A stretch of 34,260 nt of DNA. Source: an uncultured Eubacteriales bacterium (GTDB lineage Bacteria; Bacillota; Clostridia; Oscillospirales; Acutalibacteraceae). The notes below the pieces were generated by a model that had not been told where the DNA came from, did no database searches, and worked only from the letters and a program-made list of their open reading frames with translations. This document shows, in pieces, positions 7,637 through 15,932 of the stretch (within the stretch, counting starts at the first letter, position 1; each line of letters starts with the position of its first letter). Made by a program: the position numbers and the translations under genes. The stretch lies in the NCBI GenBank assembly GCA_900318495.1, contig ONLA01000006.1, forward strand, positions 1 through 34,260, read 5' to 3'.

Positions 7637-9289
7637 ATGATTAACGGAGAGATTTTAAAGCAGGCAGTGATTTCGGGAGCGCACAACATCAGCGCTCAGA
7701 AAAATCACATTAATGACCTGAACATTTTTCCCGTACCGGATGGTGACACCGGCACAAATATGTCAATGACGATTATGTCCGCCGCAAAGGCGCTTGAGGA
7801 TTATGACGGTACAAACGCCGGCGAGGTTGCCGAGCTGACAGCTTCTTCAATGCTGCGCGGCGCAAGAGGAAACTCGGGCGTTATCACTTCAATTTTGTTC
7901 CGCGGCTTTGCCCAGGGATTAAAGGGAATGGAAGAGGTTAACGGCAAAAACATCGCCGCGGCGCTCGGAATCGGCGTTGAAGCGGCGTATAAGGCTGTTA
8001 TGAAGCCCACCGAGGGAACAATCCTCACTGTAGCGCGTATGGCTTACGAAGCAGGCGTTGAAGCGGCAAACAAGGATTCGTCGGCGCTTCACGTTTGGCA
8101 GACAATCACCGACGCGGCAAACGACGCGCTTTCTCTTACACCCGAGCTGCTTCCCGTGCTCAAAAAGGCAGGCGTGGTTGACGCCGGCGGCAAGGGACTG
8201 TGCTCAATCTTTGAAGGTATGCTCAGCTTTTTCAGGGACGGCACGGTTGTTGAATACGACGAATCAAACGAACCCACGCTTGAAACCTTTGAAAGCGCCG
8301 CCGCCGAGTTTGACGACGACATCGAGTTTACCTACTGCACCGAATTTATCGTAGGCAGAGACGCTGAAATCGAAACCGACCCGGAGGAGCTTCGCGACTT
8401 TTTAAAGACAATCGGCGACTGCGTTGTTGTTGTTAACGACGACGAAATCATCAAGGTTCACGTTCACACCGAGGTTCCCGGCAACGCTTTGTCAAAGGGT
8501 ATGGAGTTCGGCCAGCTTCTCACGGTTAAGGTTGAAAATATGAAGGAGCAGCATAAAAACGCAAAGGCTGCAAATCAAAAACCCAAAAAAGCAAAAAAGG
8601 AGACCTTCACTCCCGCTGAGCCCACCGAACAGTTCGGCTTTGTTGCCGTTGCGGCAGGCGAGGGAATGAAAAATCTCTTTAAGGACTTGGGCTGCACCAA
8701 CGTTGTGTCGGGCGGTCAGAGTATGAACCCCAGCACCGACGACATCTATGAAGCAATTCTTGCAACTCCGGCAAAAAATGTTCTTGTGCTTCCCAACAAT
8801 AAAAACATCGTGCTCGCCGCCGAGCAAACAGTTCCCATGGTTAAGGACAGAACGGTAACTATCGTTCCCACACGCACAATCCCCCAGGGAATGACGGCGA
8901 TGCTGAACTTTGACCCCGAAATCTCGGCAGAAAGCAACGCCCAGCTTATGATGGACGCGGCGCACAAGGTCGGAACAGGTCTTGTAACCTTTGCGGCGCG
9001 CAACAGCGAATTCGGCGGCAAAAAGATTAAAGAGGGAGATATCATCGCTCTTGAAAACGGCAAGCTGACCATCACCGAGAAAAACCCCGTGAAGGCGCTT
9101 GTAAAGCTCGCGAAAAATATGGTTAAGCGCGACACCGCGTTCATTACCCTTATTTACGGCGAGGACGTTTCCGAGGAGGACGCCAACAAGGCATATGAGG
9201 AGCTCAACGACAAGTTCGGTTCACGCACCGACATTTCACTTGTCAAGGGCGACCAGCCGATTTACTACTTCATTCTCAGCGTAGAATAA
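7637..9289 (+). CDS. fakA: Fatty acid kinase FakA (YloV; DhaL-domain protein)
   Basis: FakA phosphorylates fatty acids held by a FakB (DegV-family) protein, yielding acyl phosphate for phospholipid synthesis. The 550-residue protein has the expected N-terminal DhaL ATP-binding domain (about 1-200), with PVPDGDTGTNM at 32-42 giving Asp35 and Asp37 for Mg-ATP, and RGARGNSG near 75-82. The middle and C-terminal FakA domains follow; a Lys-rich linker lies near 310-320. Length is normal. The start ATG is preceded by only a moderate AAGGATG-type site at 7622-7628. In B. subtilis yloV stands near recG, as here. No fakB gene is in the window. Confidence 0.92.
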   Translation: MINGEILKQAVISGAHNISAQKNHINDLNIFPVPDGDTGTNMSMTIMSAAKALEDYDGTNAGEVAELTASSMLRGARGNSGVITSILFRGFAQGLKGMEEVNGKNIAAALGIGVEAAYKAVMKPTEGTILTVARMAYEAGVEAANKDSSALHVWQTITDAANDALSLTPELLPVLKKAGVVDAGGKGLCSIFEGMLSFFRDGTVVEYDESNEPTLETFESAAAEFDDDIEFTYCTEFIVGRDAEIETDPEELRDFLKTIGDCVVVVNDDEIIKVHVHTEVPGNALSKGMEFGQLLTVKVENMKEQHKNAKAANQKPKKAKKETFTPAEPTEQFGFVAVAAGEGMKNLFKDLGCTNVVSGGQSMNPSTDDIYEAILATPAKNVLVLPNNKNIVLAAEQTVPMVKDRTVTIVPTRTIPQGMTAMLNFDPEISAESNAQLMMDAAHKVGTGLVTFAARNSEFGGKKIKEGDIIALENGKLTITEKNPVKALVKLAKNMVKRDTAFITLIYGEDVSEEDANKAYEELNDKFGSRTDISLVKGDQPIYYFILSVE

Positions 9290-9315
9290 TTTTAGAATAA
9301 TTATAACTGATAACG

Positions 9316-9359
9316 CGGTTAGCGGATAGCAAACGCAAACTATCCGCTGACCGTTTTTT
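9316..9359 (+). terminator. Strong intrinsic terminator between fakA and recG
   Basis: A 14-bp stem (9316-9329 with 9340-9353, one G-T pair) with a 10-base loop is followed by six T residues (9354-9359). It ends only 11 bases before the recG start codon. Confidence 0.9.
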
Positions 9360-9370
9360 AATTCAATAAT

Positions 9371-11416
9371 ATGCCAAGTTTATACAAAACCCCGTTAACC
9401 GCGCTCAGGGGCGTAGGGGAAAAGCGCGCCGCCCTTTTTGAAAAGCTCGGCGTTAAAACCGTCGGCGAGCTGATTGAGTTTTATCCGAGAACCTACGAGG
9501 ACTGGAGCGTAACCGAAACAATTGAAAACACCATGGACGGCGGACTTTACTGCATTAAGGCGGTTGTCGGAATTCCGGTAACCGATACTCTGCTGTCCGG
9601 CGGACGAATACTAAGCAAAACCGCCGCTTACGATAACACCGGCACAATTCAGCTTGTGTTTTTTAACAACCGTTATATCAGCGCAATGCTGCGTCAGGGC
9701 GAAGAATATTTCTTTTTCGGAAGAATAAGTTTTTCGAACTACGGCAAACAAATGATTTCGCCGGCGTTTGCGCTTTCAGGCGAGGGAGCGAAAATTTACC
9801 CGGTATACCGTCAAACCGCCGGACTTGTAACCAAAACAATACGCGGCTGCGTTGACAACGCGCTGAAAATGCTGCCGGAAAGGGTCAACGACCCAATCCC
9901 CGAACAGGTGCGAAGGCGCTTTGACCTTACCGGACTTAAGCAGGCGCTTTTGAACGTGCATTTTCCGGAAAGCCGCGAAGCTCTTGACGCCGCGCGCAGA
10001 AGGCTGATTACCGAGGAGCTGCTTGTGCTAAACCTCGGAATGCGCGACCTTAAAACCCACAGCCGGGGAATAAGCAGTGTAAAAATAAAAACAGATTTTT
10101 CGGCTGAGTTTGAAACGCTGCTGCCCTTTGAGCTCACCGGCGCGCAAAAACGCGCGGTTGCCGACTGCGTAAACGATATGACTCAAAAAAAGACGGCGAT
10201 GAACCGCCTGGTTCAGGGCGACGTCGGCGCCGGTAAAACCGCGGTTGCCGCTTCGGTTTGCTACACCGTAATAAAAAACGGAATGCAGGCCGCCTTTATG
10301 GCGCCCACCGAAATTCTGGCAAGACAGCATTTTGAGACCTTCAAAAAGCTTTTTGAAAACGCCGGGATAAAAGCAGACCTGCTCGTGGGTTCGTTAAAGG
10401 AAAGCGAAAAGAAGCGCGCGCGCGAACGGCTTCAAAACGGAGAAACCGACCTTGTAATCGGTACTCACGCCTTAATAACCGAAAAAACCGTGTTTAAAAA
10501 TCTGGGGCTTGCCATCGCCGACGAACAGCACCGCTTCGGAGTCGCGCAGCGGGCTGTCCTGCTTGGCAAGGGCGACAATCCTCACCTGCTTGTAATGAGC
10601 GCGACGCCGATTCCGCGTACACTGGGGCTGATAATTTTCGGCGACCTGGACATTTCGGTAATCGACGAGCTTCCGCCGTCGAGAAAGCCGGTTAAAACCC
10701 TGCTTATTTCAAGCGCTCAGCGCGGCAGGGCATACAGCTTTATTAAAAAGGAAATCGCCGAGGGCAGACAGGCGTACATTGTGTGTCCGCTGGTTGAGGA
10801 AGGCGAGCTTGAAAACGTAGCGTCCGCCGAGGAATACGCCGCCGAGCTGATGCTCCGCGAGTTCTCGGACATACCCGTCGGACTTGTTCACGGGCAAATG
10901 AAATCCGCTGAAAAAGAGGCGGTAATGGAAAAATTCGCCGCCAACGAGCTAAGCCTTATTGTCGCCACCACGGTAATCGAGGTTGGAGTTGACGTGCCGA
11001 ACGCGTCTGTAATGATGATAGAAAACGCCGAGCGCTTCGGACTTTCACAGCTTCACCAGCTGCGCGGCAGAGTAGGCAGGGGCAAAGCTCAGTCCTACTG
11101 CGTGCTTGTCAGCGACAACCAAAGCCGGCAAACGGGCGAACGGCTTAAAATAATGTGCGAAACCAACGACGGCTTCAAAATTGCCGACGAGGATTTGAAA
11201 ATGCGCGGTCCGGGCGATTTCTTCGGTCAGCGCCAGCACGGACTGCCGCAGCTCAGCATAGCCGACTTTGCCGACTCAAAAAGTCTTGAGCTGAGCCAAA
11301 AAATAGCAGATTATATAATGTATATATACAAGGATTTGCGCTGTGACGAGCTTCGGCTGCTTAAAGCCGAGGTTGACCGGCTGTTCGGGCGGGGCGGCGC
11401 AAACAGCTTAAATTAA
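9371..11416 (+). CDS. recG: ATP-dependent DNA helicase RecG
   Basis: RecG remodels stalled replication forks and branched DNA. The 681-residue product is full length: an N-terminal wedge/OB-fold region (about 1-240), then superfamily-2 helicase motifs including Walker A GDVGAGKT (283-290, Lys289), DEQH (384-387), SATPIPRT near 413, and GRVGRG in motif VI near 565, with the C-terminal RecG segment containing GPGDFFG. The start is accepted because the N-terminal helix-hairpin region (TALRGVGEKRA) begins at once. Oddly, no Shine-Dalgarno sequence is visible before ATG 9371 and the fakA terminator hairpin ends 11 bases upstream. Confidence 0.95.
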   Translation: MPSLYKTPLTALRGVGEKRAALFEKLGVKTVGELIEFYPRTYEDWSVTETIENTMDGGLYCIKAVVGIPVTDTLLSGGRILSKTAAYDNTGTIQLVFFNNRYISAMLRQGEEYFFFGRISFSNYGKQMISPAFALSGEGAKIYPVYRQTAGLVTKTIRGCVDNALKMLPERVNDPIPEQVRRRFDLTGLKQALLNVHFPESREALDAARRRLITEELLVLNLGMRDLKTHSRGISSVKIKTDFSAEFETLLPFELTGAQKRAVADCVNDMTQKKTAMNRLVQGDVGAGKTAVAASVCYTVIKNGMQAAFMAPTEILARQHFETFKKLFENAGIKADLLVGSLKESEKKRARERLQNGETDLVIGTHALITEKTVFKNLGLAIADEQHRFGVAQRAVLLGKGDNPHLLVMSATPIPRTLGLIIFGDLDISVIDELPPSRKPVKTLLISSAQRGRAYSFIKKEIAEGRQAYIVCPLVEEGELENVASAEEYAAELMLREFSDIPVGLVHGQMKSAEKEAVMEKFAANELSLIVATTVIEVGVDVPNASVMMIENAERFGLSQLHQLRGRVGRGKAQSYCVLVSDNQSRQTGERLKIMCETNDGFKIADEDLKMRGPGDFFGQRQHGLPQLSIADFADSKSLELSQKIADYIMYIYKDLRCDELRLLKAEVDRLFGRGGANSLN

Positions 11417-11461
11417 CGATAAGCGGATTTCCGCAAAATATTTACAACGGGAGTGAACCAA

Positions 11462-12835
11462 ATGAAAAGAATCTCAGTCAGGATTATCACCGTCCTGCTC
11501 GCGCTTCTTGTTCTTTTGTCCTGCGCCGTAACGGGAGTTGGGGCAATCAGCTTTCCAAATGATGTAAAGTTCAAGTCAAAGCACGTGCTGATGGTCAATA
11601 TGGACAACTGGCAAACGGTGTTCGAGCAAAACGCGGACGAGCGCTGCTATCCTGCGTCAACTACCAAGATTATGACCTATATTGTGGCATATGAACACGT
11701 TGACGACATCGAAAAAACTTATGTGCCAATCAAAAAGGAAATCATCAACGCGCTCAAAGATACCGGTTCGTCAATGGCTCACCTTGATGAACACATCGGC
11801 GGCAAAATGTCGGTAAAGGATTTGCTTTACAGTATGATGGTTCCTTCGGGCAACGACGCCGCGCTTACGCTTGCCGATTACGTAGGCGGAGGCGACACCA
11901 AAAAGTTTGTCAAGATGATGAACGAAAAGGCGGAGGAGCTCGGCTGCAAGGACACCCACTTTGAAAATCCCGACGGTCTGCACAGCGAAAACCATTACAC
12001 AACCGCGCGCGACCTCTACATTATCACAAAGCACGCGCTGACTCTGCCGGATTTTGAAACAATTACAAACGCCACCGAATGGCTTTGCGAGGGCGAGGAA
12101 AACCCCGTTGTCACCACAAACTATATGATAGACAAAAACCGCGGCGGCGAATATTACTATATGTACGCCAAGGGAATTAAAACAGGTACAACCGACGAAG
12201 CCGGAAGATGCCTTGTAACCTCGGCAACCGCCGACAAGCACTCATACCTTTTGGTTTTGCTCGGAGCGCCTTACAAGGAGGGCGAGTATGAGGAATACGA
12301 CACCTTTACCGACGCGGCGGATTTGTTCCGCTGGGCGCTTACCGCGCTTGAGCTGCAAACGGTAAAAACCAGCACCACGCCAATCTGCGAGCGCGACGTT
12401 AAGCTTGCCTGGGGCAAAAACAGCGTTACGCTTGTTCCCGAAAAGGATCTTAACGCCGTTGTACCCAAGGACATCGCGGAGAAAAACATTATAGTAGAAA
12501 CCTCAATCGAGGGTGAAGAGGAGGGAGAGGAAAAGCCGCTTGAAGCACCGCTTTCACCGGATAAGTCAGTCGGTACGGCAACTGTTTACTACAAGGCGGA
12601 CGACAAAGCCGAGCCCCAAAAGCTCGCGACCGTAAACCTTGTGCCTTCCGAACAGATTGACCGCAGCGGAATTCTTGCCGTGCTTGACGTGATGGGGACT
12701 ATTTTTAAGTCCTACTGGTTTCTCGTTATCGGAGCTGTTATCATCCTCATCCTCATTATCTATATCATCGTTGCAAAAATCCACCGCAAAAGAATGGCAA
12801 AACGCCGCAAGGTAAAACGCTACCGCAATTTTTAA
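11462..12835 (+). CDS. D-alanyl-D-alanine carboxypeptidase (penicillin-binding protein, DacF/PBP5 class)
   Basis: A 457-residue serine-type peptidase that trims the terminal D-alanine of peptidoglycan stem peptides outside the membrane. A signal sequence occupies about residues 1-30. Active-site motifs are complete: S66-T-T-K69, S129-G-N131 and K240-T-G242. The peptidase S11 domain is followed by a C-terminal domain and a single membrane helix (about 415-440) with a very basic tail ending in RYRNF, in place of the amphipathic anchor common in PBP5. ATG 11462 is preferred over GTG 11453, which directly abuts the GGGAG ribosome binding site (11448-11452). It lies 45 bases after recG with no promoter evident, so co-transcription is likely. 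Confidence 0.92.
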   Translation: MKRISVRIITVLLALLVLLSCAVTGVGAISFPNDVKFKSKHVLMVNMDNWQTVFEQNADERCYPASTTKIMTYIVAYEHVDDIEKTYVPIKKEIINALKDTGSSMAHLDEHIGGKMSVKDLLYSMMVPSGNDAALTLADYVGGGDTKKFVKMMNEKAEELGCKDTHFENPDGLHSENHYTTARDLYIITKHALTLPDFETITNATEWLCEGEENPVVTTNYMIDKNRGGEYYYMYAKGIKTGTTDEAGRCLVTSATADKHSYLLVLLGAPYKEGEYEEYDTFTDAADLFRWALTALELQTVKTSTTPICERDVKLAWGKNSVTLVPEKDLNAVVPKDIAEKNIIVETSIEGEEEGEEKPLEAPLSPDKSVGTATVYYKADDKAEPQKLATVNLVPSEQIDRSGILAVLDVMGTIFKSYWFLVIGAVIILILIIYIIVAKIHRKRMAKRRKVKRYRNF

Positions 12836-12965
12836 TTCTATATATTTGTTAAAACTACAGTAATAATAAGCTGTATGCCAAAACTGTTTTATACGAATTT
12901 TATAAAATATTAAAAAAACTTTGTGCAAAACACAAGAAATTTTAATTAAAAAAAGCAAATTGCAC

Positions 12966-13006
12966 AATTCACCCTTGACTACTTTGGTTAAAGGGTGAAT
13001 TTTTTT
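12966..13006 (+). terminator. Intrinsic terminator after the carboxypeptidase gene
   Basis: An 11-bp perfect stem (12966-12976 with 12991-13001) and a 14-base loop run into a T-tract to 13006. It lies in the 301-base AT-rich gap between 12836 and 13136, which otherwise holds only the next promoter. Confidence 0.85.
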
Positions 13007-13023
13007 ATTTTATAATAAAATTG

Positions 13024-13052
13024 TTGTTTAAAACTTACAAATATGATATAAT
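13024..13052 (+). promoter_or_regulatory. Probable promoter of the EF-G-like gene
   Basis: TTGTTT (13024-13029) and TATAAT (13047-13052) are 17 bases apart, just after the preceding terminator. The transcribed leader would be about 80 bases; I see no known riboswitch fold in it. Confidence 0.65.
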
Positions 13053-13136
13053 CATTATTGGATATTTATTAAAAAGCCCAAATATCTAAAAGTTTTCGAA
13101 ATTAACGATTTCATATAACGAAGGGAGTTTTACCAT

Positions 13137-15209
13137 TTGAAACAGTACGACGCAAAGAAAATCTTAAATATCGCGCTGGCAGGTCACAGCGGCTGCGGCA
13201 AAACAAGCGTAGCCGAAAGCATTTTGTACCTTGCCAAGGCGAGCGACAGGCTCGGAAAGATTGCCGACGGCAATACAACACTTGACTTTGACGCTGAGGA
13301 AATCAAGCGCCATGCGTCAATTATGACAGCCGTTGCTCCCGTGGAGTGGAAGAACACAAAAATCAACCTTATTGACACCCCCGGTCTGTTTGACTTTGCC
13401 GGCGGAGTTGCCGAAGGTATGCGTGCCGCCGACACCGCGCTCATCGTTGTATCGGGCAAGGACGGCGTAAGCGTAGGCACCGAAAAGGCTGTTGAAGCCG
13501 CAACCAAGGCTAACCTTACCAAGGTGTTTTTTGTAAACGGCCTCTGCGACGAGGACGCGCGCTTCTACCGTGTATTTGAGAATCTTAAGTCCACCTTCGG
13601 ACCCTCAGTTTGTCCTGTTGTGGTACCCTACATTGTCAACGGTCAGGCTAACACCTACGTTAACCTTTTCGATTACAAGGCTTACGAGTACAGCCCCGAC
13701 GGCACAGTTAAGCAAACCGCGCTCCCCGATATGGGCGACCGCCTTGAAGGTCTGCGCGAGGCTATTAAGGAAGCCGTTGCCGAAACAAGCGAGGAGCTTC
13801 TTGACAAGTTCATTATGGGCGAGGAATTCACCCCAGAGGAAATTATTCTCGGCGTAAGCCAGGGCGTTAAGGACGGCTCAATCTGTCCGGTATTCTGCGG
13901 CGACGCCCACAACACCTTTGCAATCGACCAGCTGCTCAACAGCCTTACGTGGCTTGCTCCGTCGGCGGCGGTAAAGGCAGAGGAAATCGGCGTTGACCTT
14001 GACGGCGAGCCTGTAGAGGTCAGCGTTAACGAAAACGGCGCGGCAGCGGCAATCGTATTCAAGACCGTGTCCGACCCGTTCATCGGCAGACTTTCTTACA
14101 TCAAGGTAGTTTCGGGCAAAATTTCTCCTGACGTACCCGTAATAAATATGCGCACGGGCGCTCCCGAAAGAATCTCAAAGGTTCTTACAATGACCGGCAA
14201 AAAGCAAAGCGACGCTTCATACATCGGCGCCGGTGACATCGGCGCGATTCCCAAGCTTGCAACCGCGAAAACAGGCGACACACTGTGTTCACCGCTGCGC
14301 AAGGTTGTTCTCGACGGCATTGACTATCCTGTTTCAAGCTATTCAATGGCGATTTATCCCGCCAAAAAGGGAGACGAAGACAAGGTTGCCCAGGCAATCG
14401 GCAAGCTTTGTGACGAGGATCCTACAATTAAGTTTGTTCAGAACCACGAAACCCACGAAATGGTTGTTTCAGGCTTGGGCGAACAGCACCTTGACGTTGT
14501 AATTTCACGCCTTAAATCAAAATACAATGTTGAAGCAAGCCTGCAAAAGCCGAAGATTGCCTACCGCGAAACCATCCGCAAAAAGGTTACCGCGCAGGGC
14601 AGATACAAAAAGCAGAGCGGCGGTCACGGTCAGTTCGGCGACGTTTGGATTGAGTTTGAGCCGTACGATACCGACGGTCTTGAATTTGCCGAGCGCGTTG
14701 TAGGCGGCGCGGTTCCCAAGAACTTCTTCCCGGCAGTTGAAAAAGGTCTGCGCGATTCAATCAAAAAGGGCGTGCTCGCCGGATATCCCACAGTCGGAAT
14801 CAAGGCCACGCTTTACGACGGTTCTTACCACCCTGTAGATTCATCCGAAATGAGCTTCAAAACCGCGGCAAGCCTTGCGTATAAAAACGGTATTCCCAAC
14901 GCCGCTCCCACACTGCTTGAGCCGATCGGCAGCCTCAAGGCTTACGTTCCCGACAACAATATGGGCGACGTAATGGGCGAGGTTAACAAGCGCCGCGGCA
15001 GAGTTTTGGGTATGTCGCCGGCAGAAAACGGCACTCAGATTGTTGAGGCTGAGGTTCCGATGTCCGAAATGAGCGATTTCGCCACCTTTATCCGCCAAAT
15101 CACTCAGGGCAGGGGAAGCTATGAATTCACCTTCGCGCGTTACGAGGATTGTCCCGCGAACGTTGCCCAGAAGGTTATTGAAAAAGCCAAGGCTGAATCG
15201 GAAGATTAA
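13137..15209 (+). CDS. EF-G-like translation GTPase paralogue with altered G motifs
   Basis: The 690-residue protein has full EF-G architecture: G domain (about 1-280), domain II (about 295-375), domains III-V with SGGHGQFGDVWIEFEP near 500 and the domain IV/V region through the C-terminus. It belongs to the divergent bacterial EF-G-like clade, shown by the switch I pattern DFDAEEIKRHASI. G1 (GHSGCGKTS, 16-24) is intact, but G3 reads DTPGL (80-84) with Leu for the catalytic His, G4 reads NGLC (134-137) in place of NKxD, and G5 reads CGDA (254-257) in place of CGSA. The TTG start (13137) is supported by AGGGAG (13122-13127) nine bases ahead. It is monocistronic and lacks rpsL/rpsG/tuf neighbours, so it is not the main fusA. 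Confidence 0.88.
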   Translation: MKQYDAKKILNIALAGHSGCGKTSVAESILYLAKASDRLGKIADGNTTLDFDAEEIKRHASIMTAVAPVEWKNTKINLIDTPGLFDFAGGVAEGMRAADTALIVVSGKDGVSVGTEKAVEAATKANLTKVFFVNGLCDEDARFYRVFENLKSTFGPSVCPVVVPYIVNGQANTYVNLFDYKAYEYSPDGTVKQTALPDMGDRLEGLREAIKEAVAETSEELLDKFIMGEEFTPEEIILGVSQGVKDGSICPVFCGDAHNTFAIDQLLNSLTWLAPSAAVKAEEIGVDLDGEPVEVSVNENGAAAAIVFKTVSDPFIGRLSYIKVVSGKISPDVPVINMRTGAPERISKVLTMTGKKQSDASYIGAGDIGAIPKLATAKTGDTLCSPLRKVVLDGIDYPVSSYSMAIYPAKKGDEDKVAQAIGKLCDEDPTIKFVQNHETHEMVVSGLGEQHLDVVISRLKSKYNVEASLQKPKIAYRETIRKKVTAQGRYKKQSGGHGQFGDVWIEFEPYDTDGLEFAERVVGGAVPKNFFPAVEKGLRDSIKKGVLAGYPTVGIKATLYDGSYHPVDSSEMSFKTAASLAYKNGIPNAAPTLLEPIGSLKAYVPDNNMGDVMGEVNKRRGRVLGMSPAENGTQIVEAEVPMSEMSDFATFIRQITQGRGSYEFTFARYEDCPANVAQKVIEKAKAESED

Positions 15210-15237
15210 TTCGAAAATATTAAATATAATTGTTTTA

Positions 15238-15276
15238 AAGGCTCACTGTCTGTTGCGGCGGTGAGCCTTCTTTCTT
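15238..15276 (+). terminator. Intrinsic terminator after the EF-G-like gene
   Basis: A 9-bp stem (15238-15246 with 15261-15269) is followed by a T-rich run interrupted by a C. Confidence 0.7.
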
Positions 15277-15282
15277 AACTTT

Positions 15283-15300
15283 AGTTAGTGTTTGCTAACT
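15283..15300. promoter_or_regulatory. feo palindrome 1, putative metal-repressor operator
   Basis: AGTTAG and CTAACT form perfect 6-base arms around a 6-base centre, upstream of the feo -35 element. The half-site GTTAG is the core of the DtxR-type box. Two further sites of the same design occur at 15354 and 15900. Confidence 0.6.
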
Positions 15301-15316
15301 TTTTTGCTTAAATCTA

Positions 15317-15350
15317 TTGACAAAAAAACCGTTAGATGATAAACTATAAT
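15317..15350 (+). promoter_or_regulatory. Probable promoter region of the feo operon
   Basis: A perfect TTGACA (15317-15322) and a perfect TATAAT (15345-15350) are present but 22 bases apart, longer than the usual 17. Another -10-like GATAAA (15338-15343) lies 15 bases from the TTGACA. Which pair is used is unclear; palindromes flank the region on both sides. Confidence 0.5.
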
Positions 15351-15352
15351 GT

Positions 15353-15370
15353 AGTTAGCGCAGGCTCACT
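15353..15370. promoter_or_regulatory. feo palindrome 2, putative operator at the transcription start
   Basis: AGTTAG-N6-CTCACT has the design of the 15283 site with one mismatch, and begins three bases after the TATAAT. A protein bound here would cover the transcription start. Confidence 0.5.
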
Positions 15371-15413
15371 GCGCTTGAATAAAACTGCGTTTTGTGCAGA
15401 TAGGAGTGGAAAT

Positions 15414-15626
15414 ATGCTGCCGTTGGTTTTTGCGCCGGTAGGCGAAAGCAATACAATCAAAAAAATCGGTGGAAGCCCCGAGGTTAAAAAGCATCTTGAA
15501 AATCTCGGCTTTGTGGCAGGCGGCGAGGTAACCGTGATTAACGAAATCGGAGGCAACGTTATTGTCAATGTAAAGGGCGCACGGGTTGCGGTAAGCCGCG
15601 AAATGGCTCAAAAAATTATGGTGTAG
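15414..15626 (+). CDS. feoA: FeoA-domain protein (first copy)
   Basis: A 70-residue SH3-like FeoA domain. The family pattern is visible in the PEVKKHLENLGF helix (about residues 21-32), GGEVTVINEIGGN and the C-terminal AVSREMAQKIMV. FeoA is a small cytosolic partner of the ferrous iron transporter FeoB. ATG 15414 was chosen because AGGAGTG (15402-15408) precedes it at good distance; an upstream in-frame start at 15336 would lie across the promoter. Its stop codon runs into the ribosome binding site of the second feoA (gap 11 bases). Confidence 0.88.
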   Translation: MLPLVFAPVGESNTIKKIGGSPEVKKHLENLGFVAGGEVTVINEIGGNVIVNVKGARVAVSREMAQKIMV

Positions 15627-15637
15627 GGAGGATAATT

Positions 15638-15859
15638 ATGAAAACACTCAGAGAAGCCAAAATAGGCGATACAGTAAAAGTTAAAAAGCTTCACGGCGAA
15701 GGAGCCGTAAAAAGAAGAATTATGGATATGGGTATTACCAAGGGCGTAGAAATTAAAATCAGAAAGGTTGCTCCGCTTGGCGATCCCGTTGAAATCACGG
15801 TAAGAGGCTACGAGCTTTCGCTCAGAAAGGCTGACGCCGAAATGATTGAGGTTGAGTGA
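15638..15859 (+). CDS. feoA: FeoA-domain protein (second copy)
   Basis: A 73-residue FeoA protein with the more canonical sequence of the two: VKRRIMDMGITKG in the central helix-turn, then PLGDPVEITVRGYELSLRKADA, which is the classic FeoA ending. It begins with a strong GGGAGG site overlapping the stop of the first copy. Tandem feoA genes before feoB are common in clostridia; the two copies here differ widely, which suggests distinct roles rather than recent duplication. Confidence 0.93.
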   Translation: MKTLREAKIGDTVKVKKLHGEGAVKRRIMDMGITKGVEIKIRKVAPLGDPVEITVRGYELSLRKADAEMIEVE

Positions 15860-15874
15860 TTCGCGCTCAACTTC
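15848..15874 (+). terminator. Hairpin at the end of the second feoA, possible attenuator
   Basis: A 9-bp stem with one G-T pair (15848-15856 with 15866-15874) overlaps the stop codon. A short T-run (15882-15886) comes seven bases later, so it would be a weak terminator at best, perhaps tuning feoB relative to feoA. Confidence 0.35.
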
Positions 15875-15899
15875 ATCAAACTTTTTATTATGTATTATA

Positions 15900-15915
15900 G
15901 TTAGCTAAAACTAAC
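15900..15915. promoter_or_regulatory. feo palindrome 3, putative operator before feoB
   Basis: GTTAG-CTAAAA-CTAAC repeats the 5-6-5 layout of the 15283 site exactly. It ends immediately before the feoB ribosome binding site AGGAGG (15916-15921), so binding would affect an internal promoter or elongation. Confidence 0.55.
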
Positions 15916-15932
15916 AGGAGGATTATTGCAGG

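Noticed and set aside
13137-15209. Tetracycline-resistance ribosomal protection protein (TetM type)
   Set aside because: The switch I and domain IV patterns fit the EF-G-like clade, and no resistance or mobile context is present.
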